This document shows, in pieces, positions 46,689 to 55,839 of a stretch of 64,000 nt of DNA. The stretch lies in NCBI GenBank assembly GCA_963717255.1, contig CAVQVT010000001.1, positions 62,001 through 126,000 of the forward strand, written 5' to 3'. Positions within the stretch are counted from its first letter, which is position 1; every line of letters starts with the position of its first letter. The translations under genes were made by a program, and so were the position numbers. This stretch comes from CAIYQJ01 sp963717255. GTDB lineage: Bacteria > Chloroflexota > Limnocylindria > Limnocylindrales > CSP1-4. The notes under the pieces were generated by a model, which was not told the DNA's origin, ran no database searches, and saw nothing but the letters and a program-made list of their open reading frames with translations.

Positions 46689-47696
46689 ATGGGCCCGCGG
46701 GAGGGGGACGCGGCGAAGGGCCGCGCGGGAACGGCCCCGGCGAAGGACCACGCGGCAGCGGCCGCCGATCCCCTCGACGCCGAGCGGCGGCCGGGGGTCC
46801 TCTACGTCGTGGCCACGCCCATCGGGAACCTGGGCGACGTCACCCTGCGCGCGCTGGAGACGCTCCGGGGCGTGCCCCTGGTCGCGGCCGAGGACACCCG
46901 CGTGACCCGCCGGCTCCTCACCAGGCACGCGATCGCGACACGGATGGTGAGCTACCGCGAGGCGAATGCCGCCGCGAAGACCCCGGAGCTCCTGGCCCAC
47001 CTGCGCCGCGGGGACGACCTCGCGCTCGTGACGGACGCCGGGACGCCGCTCGTCAGCGACCCGGGAGCGGGCCTCGTCGCCGCGTGGACCGGGGAGGGCG
47101 GGCGCGCGGTCCCCATCCCCGGCCCGTCCGCCGTGCTCGCGGCAGTGTCCGTCGCCGGGGTCGTGGGGCCGCGTTGGTCGTTCGAGGGGTTCCTGCCGCG
47201 CTCGGGCCGCGAACGGCGGGAGCGCCTCGCGCGGGTCGCGGCGGACCCGCGCGCGACGATCGTCTTCGAGGCTCCGACCCGTCTCGTCGCCACACTCCGG
47301 GACCTGGCGGCCGCGTGCGGGGACGACCGGCCCGGTGCCGTCTGTCGGGAGCTGACGAAGATCCACGAGACGGTCGTTCGCGGCGGCGTGGGTCATCTCC
47401 GCGATGCGGCCGCGGCCGGGTCGATCCCGTCGCGCGGCGAGATCGTCATCGTGATCGGCGACGCGCCCGCGCAGGCGGGCGCGTCGCCGGCTGCGACAGG
47501 GGCCGGCGCCGTCACAGGCCCCGCAGCGGCCGCCGCAGCGACGGCCCTGGCCGCGGCGCGGGACGAGGTGGAGCGGCTCGTCGCGGCGGGCACCGCCCGC
47601 GGCGAGGCGGCGCGGGCGGTGGCCGCACGCACGGGGATCCCGCGCCGCGCGCTGTACGGCGCGGCGGACGGGCAGACGCAGGGGAGGGAGGCGTGA
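46689..47696 (+). CDS. rsmI: 16S rRNA (cytidine(1402)-2'-O)-methyltransferase RsmI
   Basis: 335 residues. V-V-A-T-P-I-G-N-L-G-D-V-T-L-R-A and A-A-E-D-T-R-V-T-R-R-L-L near the N terminus, L-V-T-D-A-G-T-P-L-V-S-D-P-G and P-I-P-G-P-S-A-V are the family motifs of the tetrapyrrole-methylase fold. A 30-residue Ala-rich N-terminal extension and an Ala-rich C-terminal region (possibly helical HTH-like) are extra. It 2'-O-methylates C1402, the base also modified by RsmH. The stop overlaps the next start. Confidence 0.94.
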   Translation: MGPREGDAAKGRAGTAPAKDHAAAAADPLDAERRPGVLYVVATPIGNLGDVTLRALETLRGVPLVAAEDTRVTRRLLTRHAIATRMVSYREANAAAKTPELLAHLRRGDDLALVTDAGTPLVSDPGAGLVAAWTGEGGRAVPIPGPSAVLAAVSVAGVVGPRWSFEGFLPRSGRERRERLARVAADPRATIVFEAPTRLVATLRDLAAACGDDRPGAVCRELTKIHETVVRGGVGHLRDAAAAGSIPSRGEIVIVIGDAPAQAGASPAATGAGAVTGPAAAAAATALAAARDEVERLVAAGTARGEAARAVAARTGIPRRALYGAADGQTQGREA

Positions 47697-48808
47697 TGGC
47701 GACGGGCAGGGGCGGGATCCCGGTGCTCCGCGAGCTGGGACCGGTCGCGCGCGTCCTCTTCGTGGTCGCGCTCGCGGTGGCCGTGGGCGGCGTGGTCCTC
47801 GACCTCGTCGTCCACGTCGACCCGACGGTCCTCTTCGTCGTCTCCGCGGTCGGGATCCTCGGGCTCGCCTGGATCGTCGGCCTCTCGACCGAGCGGCTGG
47901 GCGCCGTCGCCGGCCCGCAGGTGGGAGGCGTGCTGAACGCGACGTTCGGGAACATCGCCGAGCTGATCATCGCGTTCTTCGCGCTGCGCGCCGGCCTCAT
48001 CGACGTCGTCAAGGCGTCGATCACCGGCTCGATCATCGGGAACCTGCTCTTCGTCCTCGGCCTGAGCCTCCTCATCGGTGGCCTGCGCAACGGGACGCAG
48101 GTCTTCGACCGGCGGGTCGCCGGGTCGAACGCCGCCCTCCTCGTCCTCGCGGCCGTCGGCCTGTTCATCCCGGCCGTCTTCTCGGCGTCGAGCGCCGGCG
48201 CCGGCTCCGGGGACCGCGTCATCGCCGAGTCCGCCTTCGTCGCGGTCATCCTCATCGGCTGCTACGCGCTCGCCCTCGTCTACCAGTTCCGGCATCCGGC
48301 CGAGACCCTCGGCGGGCACGAGGCGGCATCGGGCCACGGCGGGCCGGCATGGAGCGGGAAGGTCGCGATCGGCGTCCTCCTGGTGGCCGCCGTCCTCCTG
48401 ACGATCCTGTCCGAGGCCCTGGTCGGCTCGATCGAGCCGTTCATCGAGCAGTTCGGCCTCTCGCCGTTCTTCGTGGGGGTCATCCTCATCCCCACCATCG
48501 GCAACCTCGCGGAGCACCTCGTGGCGGTCCAGCTCGCGTGGCGGAACCGGATCGAGTTCTCGCTCGCGGTCGCGTACGGCTCGAGCCTCCAGGTCGCCCT
48601 CTTCGTGGCGCCGGTCCTCGTCCTCCTCGGCCTGCTCATCGCGCAGCCGATGGACCTCGCCTTCGCGCCCCTCGAGGTGGCGGCGGTCGGCGTCGCCGTC
48701 GCGATCAGCGCGCTGGTGGCGCTCGACGGCGAGTCGAACTGGCTCGAGGGGCTCCTCCTGGCGGCGATCTACGCGATCCTCGCGGTGACCTTCTTCGAGA
48801 TGGTCTGA
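47696..48808 (+). CDS. Calcium/proton antiporter (CaCA superfamily, Cax/ChaA type)
   Basis: 370 residues from ATG 47696 (GTG 47693 also possible) with GGAGGGAGG upstream. Eleven or so membrane segments in two inverted halves. The two alpha repeats carry the cation-binding motifs N-A-T-F-G-N-I-A-E-L-I and I-P-T-I-G-N-L-A-E-H-L, each with the key Glu. A short His-containing acidic loop (G-G-H-E-A-A-S-G-H) lies between the halves. Predicted to expel Ca2+ against protons at the cytoplasmic membrane. Confidence 0.9.
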   Translation: MATGRGGIPVLRELGPVARVLFVVALAVAVGGVVLDLVVHVDPTVLFVVSAVGILGLAWIVGLSTERLGAVAGPQVGGVLNATFGNIAELIIAFFALRAGLIDVVKASITGSIIGNLLFVLGLSLLIGGLRNGTQVFDRRVAGSNAALLVLAAVGLFIPAVFSASSAGAGSGDRVIAESAFVAVILIGCYALALVYQFRHPAETLGGHEAASGHGGPAWSGKVAIGVLLVAAVLLTILSEALVGSIEPFIEQFGLSPFFVGVILIPTIGNLAEHLVAVQLAWRNRIEFSLAVAYGSSLQVALFVAPVLVLLGLLIAQPMDLAFAPLEVAAVGVAVAISALVALDGESNWLEGLLLAAIYAILAVTFFEMV

Positions 48809-48818
48809 CGCGGGGCCG

Positions 48819-48840
48819 GCGCCGCGCCGCGGCGCGGCGC
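48819..48840. terminator. Perfect 22-bp GC palindrome after the antiporter gene
   Basis: An 11+11 bp perfect palindrome, 11 bp after the antiporter stop. It can fold as a hairpin but lacks a T-run. Confidence 0.35.
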
Positions 48841-48878
48841 GCTTCCCGCCCGGCCGACTGCGCCCCGGAACGAGAGGT

Positions 48879-48912
48879 GCGGCGGCCGCCCGCGCGAGGG
48901 GGCGGCCGCCGC
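48879..48912. terminator. Hairpin between convergent antiporter and ssb genes
   Basis: GCGGCGGCCGCC (48879-48890) pairs with GGCGGCCGCCGC (48901-48912) over a 10-nt loop, midway between the two converging genes. Likely bidirectional transcription stop, though without U-tracts. Confidence 0.5.
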
Positions 48913-48978
48913 CGGGCACGCGCCGCGCCGAGGGGGGACGACGCGGGCGTGCGGGGACGTGCGTGAGGCGGACGGCCG

Positions 48979-49365
48979 TCAGGCGACGGCCTCGTCCGGG
49001 ATGGGGTCGGCCGGATCGCCCGCGGTCGAGGCCTGCGCCTCGTAGTCCTTCTTCCGCCGGCCGGAGAGCATCTCGACGCGACCGGCGACGACCTCGGTCT
49101 TCCAGTGGCGCGCGCCGCGGTCGTCCTCCCACTGGCGGGTCTGGATCCGGCCGTCGATGGCGACCTGGCTGCCCTTGCCGAGGTACTCGCCGCAGACCTC
49201 GGCGAGCCGGTCCCATGTCACCACCGAGTGGAACTCGGCGTGCTCCTCGCCGTTCCCGCGGTACTCGTTCGTGGCGACGCTGAAGGTGGTGACGGTCTTC
49301 CCGTTCGCGAGCTGGCGCGTCTCCGGGTCGCGCGTGAGGCGCCCGGTGAGGAGGGCCCTGTTCAC
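48979..49365 (-). CDS. ssb: Single-stranded DNA-binding protein
   Basis: 128 residues on the minus strand from GTG 49365, chosen because GGAAGGAG lies 9 nt upstream and V-N-R-A-L-L-T-G-R-L-T-R-D-P-E is the OB-fold start. F-S-V-A-T-N-E-Y, W-D-R-L-A-E-V and the G-S-Q-V-A-I-D-G-R-I-Q-T-R-Q-W segment follow. The tail after residue 110 is short and ends P-D-E-A-V-A; the usual acidic D-D-x-P-F tip is missing, with only D-P-I-P near the end. It stands alone rather than with rpsF/rpsR. It may be a secondary SSB. Confidence 0.9.
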   Translation of the reverse strand: MNRALLTGRLTRDPETRQLANGKTVTTFSVATNEYRGNGEEHAEFHSVVTWDRLAEVCGEYLGKGSQVAIDGRIQTRQWEDDRGARHWKTEVVAGRVEMLSGRRKKDYEAQASTAGDPADPIPDEAVA

Positions 49366-49635
49366 GGTCCGATGCTCCTTCCGTACGGCGGGCGCGGCGC
49401 GCCCGGGACCTCGGCGGGACGTCCCCGGTCCGTCGGACGGCGGCTCGACGCCGGAGGACCGGACCGTAGCGGGCGGTGCTCGCGCGAGGCTCATCCGGCG
49501 ATGCACCGGCGCTCCCGCGGCCGCTCCGTCCGGCCGTCACGACGACGGCGACCGGCGCGTCGCGGGCTCTCCGGCGCGTGGTATGGTCGCGCCATCCGGA
49601 GCGCGGGCGCGTGCCCGCCAGGAAGGAGCCCGCCG

Positions 49636-49668
49636 TTGCCCCAGGCAGCCGGCCCGTGCGACGCATGA
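49636..49668 (+). CDS. Ten-codon minicistron in the purA leader
   Basis: TTG 49636 is preceded at 7 nt by AGGAAGGAG, one of the strongest ribosome-binding sites in the window. The frame (M-P-Q-A-A-G-P-C-D-A) ends TGA 49666-49668, overlapping ATG 49665 of the next small frame. A TATGGT -10-like element lies at 49582-49587. Whether it is translated is unknown. Confidence 0.35.
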   Translation: MPQAAGPCDA

Positions 49669-49850
49669 GCCGACCTCGCCGGACCGACCGGCCGGGCCGT
49701 CGCCCCCGCGGCGGCCGAGGAGAGGGGCAGTCTACCCAGGTCCCCGGCGCCCGCGCCGAGGGCCTTTCGCTTTCCGGGGGCCCGGGCGCTGAGCCCGGTG
49801 TCGGCCGGCGATCCGGCCGCGGATCCCGGGCCGCCTGGCAGGGAGGCTGA
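49665..49850 (+). CDS. Small frame coupled to purA (61 codons)
   Basis: Starts in an ATGA overlap with the preceding minicistron and ends TGA 49848-49850, one base before the purA GTG. The product is Arg/Gly-rich and unlike known families. The bases also fold into GC hairpins (for example CGGCCGG-CGAT-CCGGCCG at 49802-49819), so this stretch may be a regulatory leader rather than a gene. Apart from this the 486-bp interval 49366-49851 holds nothing I recognise. Confidence 0.3.
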   Translation: MSRPRRTDRPGRRPRGGRGEGQSTQVPGARAEGLSLSGGPGAEPGVGRRSGRGSRAAWQGG

Positions 49851-49851
49851 C

Positions 49852-51159
49852 GTGCCGGCGACCGTCATCGTCGGGCTCCAGTGGGGCGACGAGGGGAAGG
49901 GCAAGACCACCGACTTCCTCGCGGAGCAGGTCGCCTATGTCGTCCGCTACCAGGGCGGCGACAACGCCGGCCACACGGTCGTCATCGGCGACGAGGTCTT
50001 CAAGCTCCACCTGGTCCCGTCCGGCGTCCTCTACCCGCACATCGTCCCGGTGATCGCCAACGGCGTCGTCGTGAACCCGGCGACGCTCCTCGCCGAGCTG
50101 GCGATGCTGGAGGAGCGGGGGATCGATGCCTCCAGCGTCCGCGTGAGCCGCAACGCGCACGTGATCATGCCGTACCACATCGCGCTGGACGGGGCGATGG
50201 AATCCCGGCTGGCGAAGGCGGCCGTCGGGACGACCCACCGCGGCATCGGCCCGGCGTACGCGGACCGCGCGTGGCGGACCGGGATCCGGATGGAGGACCT
50301 CCTCGACGCGGCGGTCCTGCGCGAGAAGCTGGAGCGCGTCCTGCCCGACCGGAACCTCGTGCTGCGGGAGGCGTACGGGGCCGAGACGTTCGAGCTCGAC
50401 GCGCTGGTGGACCTCGCGGCCGGCTGGGGCGCGCACCTGGCGGAGAGGATCGTCGACACGACCGACCTGGTGCAGCAGGCGCTCGCCCGGGGCGACTTCC
50501 TCCTCTTCGAGGGCGCCCAGGGGACGCTCCTCGACCTCGACCACGGGAGCTACCCGTACGTCACCTCGTCGAACCCGATCGCGGGCGGCGCGTGCACGGG
50601 CGGAGGGATCGGCCCGCTCCAGGTGGACGAGGTCATCGGCGTCATGAAGGCCTACTCGACCCGGGTCGGCGCCGGACCCTACCCGACGGAGCTCTTCGAC
50701 GAGACCGGGGAGGGGATCGCGACGCGCGGGCACGAGTTCGGCACCACGACCGGCCGGCGGCGGCGTGTCGGATGGTTCGACGCCCTCCCGGTCCGGTTCG
50801 CGGTCGAGGTCAACAGCGTCACCTCGATCATGCTCAACAAGATCGACATCCTCTCGGGGATCCCGGAAGTCCGCATCTGCATCGCGTACGAGATCGACGG
50901 GCGGCGCGTGGACCGCTGGCCGGCGTCGGCGGATGCGCTCGAGCGGGCGGTCCCCGTCTACGAGACGCTCCCGGGCTGGCCGGAGTCGATCCACGGCGCG
51001 CGTGCGCTCGGCGACCTGCCCGATGCGGCGCGCCGGTACGTCGGCCGCCTGGAGGAGCTCGCACGGGTCCCCATCCACCTCGTCTCGGTGGGGCCGGAGC
51101 GGTCGCAGACGATCGTGCGCTCGGTCCGCCCCCATCCCGTGGCGCGCCACCGGCCATGA
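49852..51159 (+). CDS. purA: Adenylosuccinate synthetase PurA
   Basis: 435 residues from GTG 49852, with GGGAGG 8 nt upstream. G-L-Q-W-G-D-E-G-K-G-K at the N terminus, G-G-D-N-A-G-H-T-V, T-T-H-R-G-I-G-P-A-Y, E-G-A-Q-G-T-L-L-D-L-D-H-G, T-S-S-N-P and R-R-R-V-G-W-F-D are the family signatures. It joins aspartate to IMP using GTP, the first step from IMP to AMP. Heads the purine operon; its stop overlaps purD (ATGA). Confidence 0.96.
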   Translation: MPATVIVGLQWGDEGKGKTTDFLAEQVAYVVRYQGGDNAGHTVVIGDEVFKLHLVPSGVLYPHIVPVIANGVVVNPATLLAELAMLEERGIDASSVRVSRNAHVIMPYHIALDGAMESRLAKAAVGTTHRGIGPAYADRAWRTGIRMEDLLDAAVLREKLERVLPDRNLVLREAYGAETFELDALVDLAAGWGAHLAERIVDTTDLVQQALARGDFLLFEGAQGTLLDLDHGSYPYVTSSNPIAGGACTGGGIGPLQVDEVIGVMKAYSTRVGAGPYPTELFDETGEGIATRGHEFGTTTGRRRRVGWFDALPVRFAVEVNSVTSIMLNKIDILSGIPEVRICIAYEIDGRRVDRWPASADALERAVPVYETLPGWPESIHGARALGDLPDAARRYVGRLEELARVPIHLVSVGPERSQTIVRSVRPHPVARHRP

Positions 51160-52567
51160 GCCACCCCGCCGACGCACCCGCCCCGCGTCCGTCCCGCCGC
51201 ACCGGGGTGCCCCGGCGGGTCCTCGTGGTCGGGGGCGGGGCGCGCGAGCACGCGCTCGCCTGGCGTCTCGCGGGCGAGCCCGGCGTGGAGGCCGTGCTCG
51301 TCGCGCCCGGGAACGACGCGATCGCGACACTATCGCGGGTGACGTGCGTCGCGGTCCGGCCGAGCCACGGCCCCGAGGTCGCGGCCCTCGCGTCGCGCGA
51401 GGACGTGGACCTCGCGATCATCGGCCCCGAGGCGCCGCTCGCCGCGGGCGTGGCCGATGCGCTCCGCGCCGCCGGGATCGCCACGTTCGGGCCGTCCGCC
51501 GCGGCGGCCCGCATCGAAACGAGCAAGGCGTTCTGCCGGGAGCTGGCCGCCGGCGCGGGGATCCGGATGCCGCGCGGCGCGGCGTTCACGGACGCCGTAT
51601 CCGCCCGGGCCTTCGCCGTGGAGCTCGCGCGCGGCGGAGGCGGCGTGGTCGTGAAGGCGGACGGGCTCATGGCCGGCAAGGGCGTCCTCGTCTGCGACGA
51701 CGCGGCCGAGGCCGCGGCCGCGATCGACGCGCTCCTCGGCGGCGCCGGAGCGGGACCGGGCGGTGCCGCCGCCGCGGTCGTGGAGGAGCGGCTCACGGGC
51801 CGCGAGGCGAGCGTCATCGCGATCTGCGACGGGACGACCGCGCTGCCGCTCCCGGCGGCCCGCGACCACAAGCGCATCGGCGATGGGGACACGGGCCCGA
51901 ACACCGGCGGGATGGGCGCGTACGCCCCGGTCCCGGACATGAGCGACGCGGCCGTGGCCGAGGCTGTGCGCGCCTTCCACGTGCCTGCCCTCGCCGAGCT
52001 GGAACGTCGCGGCACCCCGTTCGTCGGCGCCCTGTACGCGGGGCTCATGCTCACCGCGGACGGGCCGGTCCTCCTCGAGTTCAACGCCCGCTTCGGCGAC
52101 CCCGAGGTGCAGGTCCTCCTGCCGCTCGTCGCGACGCCGCTGGCCCCGGTCCTGCTCGCGGCCGCGCTCGGTCGTCTCGGCGACGCGCCCGCCGCCGGCG
52201 ACCCGCCGGCGATCGTGGCGGACGACGCCGCCGCGGTGGGCATCGTCCTCGCCTCGGACGGCTACCCGGAGGCGCCGGTCGGCGGCGACGAGATCCACGG
52301 CCTGGACGCCGCGGCGGCGGCCGGGGCGCTCGTCTTCCATGCGGGCACCGAGCGCGGCGCGGACGGGGCGTGGCGGACGCGGGGTGGCCGGGCGGTGACG
52401 GTGGTGGGCGTCGGCCCGGAGCTCGCGACGGCCCGCGAGGTCGCCGAGCGGGCGGCCGGCCGGATCTCGTTCCGCGGGATGCGGCGGCGCCACGACATCG
52501 CCCTCGGGGCCGACGCCGGGCAGACGCCCGAGGTGGCGGCGGCCCACACCTCGGCAGGGGTGCTCGC

Positions 52568-52571
<4 letters not shown>
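51156..52571 (+). CDS. purD: Phosphoribosylamine--glycine ligase PurD
   Basis: 471 residues. V-L-V-V-G-G-G-A-R-E-H-A-L near residue 20, P-E-A-P-L-A-A-G, K-A-D-G-L-M-A-G-K-G-V (ATP-grasp), A-A-R-D-H-K-R-I-G-D-G-D-T-G-P-N-T-G-G-M-G-A-Y and F-N-A-R-F-G-D-P-E are clear. Catalyses step 2 of IMP synthesis. Overlap-coupled to purA and purB. Confidence 0.96.
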
Positions 52572-53870
<1,299 letters not shown>

Positions 53871-53884
<14 letters not shown>

Positions 53885-54788
53885 GGCCCTCTTCCTGCGC
53901 TCCGGCAAGGTCCGCGACCTCTACCGCCTCGACGACGACCGACTGCTCCTCGTCGCGTCCGACCGGCTCTCCGCGTTCGACGTCGTGCTCCCCACGCCGA
54001 TCCCGGACAAGGGCCGCGTCCTCACGGGCCTCTCGCGGTTCTGGTTCGCCGAGACCGCGGACGTCGTCGCCAACCACCTGCTGGGCACCGACCCGGCCGA
54101 CCTGCCGGCTCGCTTGCTGGCGGAACCCGGGGTGGCCGAGGAGCTGCGCGGGCGGATGATGATCGGACGCCTCGCCGAGGTCCTCCCGGTCGAGTGCGTC
54201 GTTCGCGGCTACCTGTCGGGCTCGGGCTGGAAGGAGTACAGGGCGGACGGCGCGGTCTGCGGCATCCCGTTGCCGCCGGGCCTCCGCGAGAGCGACCGTC
54301 TCCCCGAGCCGGTCTTCACGCCCGCCTGGAAGGCGCCGGCCGGCCAGCACGACGAGAACATCCCGTTCGCGCGGGTCGAGACGCTGATCAGCCCGGATCT
54401 CGCGCGCCGCGTGCGGGAGGCGTCGCTCGCGCTCTACCGGCGGGGCGCGGAGGTCTGCGAGCGGGCCGGGATCATCCTCGCCGACACGAAGTTCGAGTTC
54501 GGGGTGCTGCCGTCGGGCGAGCTGCTCCTCATCGACGAGGCGATGACGCCCGACTCGTCGCGGTTCTGGGACGTGGGCGCGTGGATGCCCGGCGGCCCGC
54601 AGGCGTCGTTCGACAAGCAGTACGTCCGCGACTGGCTCGAGCGGCAGCCGTGGGAGAAGCGCGCGCCCGGACCGGAGCTCCCGGCGGAGGTCGTGGAGGG
54701 GACCCGGGCGCGGTACGTCGCGGCGTTCGAGCGGATCACCGGCGGGAGCTTCGCCCGCTACCTGCAGGAGGACGTCATCGCGCCATGA
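53871..54788 (+). CDS. purC: Phosphoribosylaminoimidazole-succinocarboxamide synthase PurC
   Basis: 305 residues from ATG 53871 (M-L-H-A-E-A-L-F), inside purB; this is the long type of SAICAR synthetase. S-G-K-V-R-D-L-Y, S-D-R-L-S-A-F-D-V-V-L, V-R-G-Y-L-S-G-S-G-W-K-E-Y, L-A-D-T-K-F-E-F-G and D-E-A-M-T-P-D-S-S-R-F-W are diagnostic. It couples aspartate to CAIR. Its substrate needs PurE/PurK, which are not encoded here. Confidence 0.96.
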
Positions 54789-55114
54789 GCGACCAGCCCG
54801 CGAGCGACCGGCCCACACCCGCCGGCGCGTCGCCCTCGTTCCGCTTCGCCGTCCACGTCATGCCCAAGGCCGGCATCCTCGACCCGCAGGGCCGCGCGGT
54901 GGAGCGCAGCATGCCCCACCTCGGTGTCACCGGGGTCCGCGACGTCCGCGTCGGCCGCCGCGTCGAGCTGACCGTGGAGGCCGCCGACGAGGCGACCGCC
55001 CGCGCGGTGGTCGAGCGCCTCGCGACCGAGCTGCTGGCGAACCCGCTCATCGAGTCGTACGCGATCGCGCTCATCGGGGCGGTCGCACCGGCCGGGCCGG
55101 AGGGCGGCGGATGA
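54785..55114 (+). CDS. purS: Phosphoribosylformylglycinamidine synthase subunit PurS
   Basis: 109 residues: a 20-residue Pro/Ser tail, then the PurS fold F-A-V-H-V-M-P-K-A-G-I-L-D-P-Q-G, V-R-D-V-R-V-G-R-R-V-E-L and C-terminal L-L-A-N-P-L-I-E-S-Y. It bridges PurL and PurQ. ATGA overlaps on both sides keep purS-purQ-purL translation coupled. Confidence 0.93.
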   Translation: MSDQPASDRPTPAGASPSFRFAVHVMPKAGILDPQGRAVERSMPHLGVTGVRDVRVGRRVELTVEAADEATARAVVERLATELLANPLIESYAIALIGAVAPAGPEGGG

Positions 55115-55839
55115 GCGTCCGGATCGGGGTGGTCGTCTTCCCGGGGAGCAACTGCGACACCGACGCCATGCACGCGCTCGCCCTCGAGGGCGCCGAGCCC
55201 GTCGCGCTCTGGCACGAGTCGCCGGACCTCCACGGCGTCGCGGGCGTCATCCTGCCGGGCGGCTTCTCGTACGGCGACTACCTCCGCGCCGGGGCGCTCG
55301 CCCGGTTCTCCCCGGTCATGCGCTCGATCGCCGACTTCGCGGCGGCGGGTGGCCTCGTCCTCGGGATCTGCAACGGCTTCCAGGTGCTCGCGGAGGCGGG
55401 CCTCGTCCCCGGGGCGCTCGTCCGCAACCGGTCGCTGCGCTTCGTCTGCCGCGAGGTCACGCTCACGCCCGAGCGCCTCGACTCGCCCTTCACCGTCGCG
55501 GTGGGGGAGCGGCGGCCGCTGCGGATGCCCGTCGCGCACGGCGAGGGCTGCTACGTCGCCGACGACGCGACGCTCGACGCGATCGAGCGCGACGGCCGCG
55601 TCCTCTTCCGGTACGCCCGCCCCGACGGGACGCCGGCGGCGGACCCGGCGGACCCGGCGAACCCGAACGGCTCGCTGCGCGGGATCGCCGGGGTCTCCAA
55701 CGCGGCCGGCAACGTGGCCGGGCTCATGCCGCACCCGGAGCGCGCCGTGGAGCCCCTCCTCGGCTCCGACGACGGCCGGGCGATCATGGCGTCGCTGGTG
55801 CGGAGCGCGGCGACCCGGGCCGTGGGGGTCCCGGCATGA
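55111..55839 (+). CDS. purQ: Phosphoribosylformylglycinamidine synthase glutaminase subunit PurQ
   Basis: 242 residues, class I glutamine amidotransferase: V-V-F-P-G-S-N-C-D-T-D near the start, P-G-G-F-S-Y-G-D-Y-L-R-A-G, nucleophile Cys in L-G-I-C-N-G-F-Q-V-L (near residue 91) and the His-Glu pair in M-P-H-P-E-R. It supplies ammonia to PurL. Confidence 0.95.
   Translation: MSVRIGVVVFPGSNCDTDAMHALALEGAEPVALWHESPDLHGVAGVILPGGFSYGDYLRAGALARFSPVMRSIADFAAAGGLVLGICNGFQVLAEAGLVPGALVRNRSLRFVCREVTLTPERLDSPFTVAVGERRPLRMPVAHGEGCYVADDATLDAIERDGRVLFRYARPDGTPAADPADPANPNGSLRGIAGVSNAAGNVAGLMPHPERAVEPLLGSDDGRAIMASLVRSAATRAVGVPA

Noticed and set aside
49105..49668. Plus-strand frame opposite ssb.
   Set aside because: Antisense shadow of ssb; only its last ten codons with their own TTG and strong ribosome-binding site were kept as a possible minicistron.
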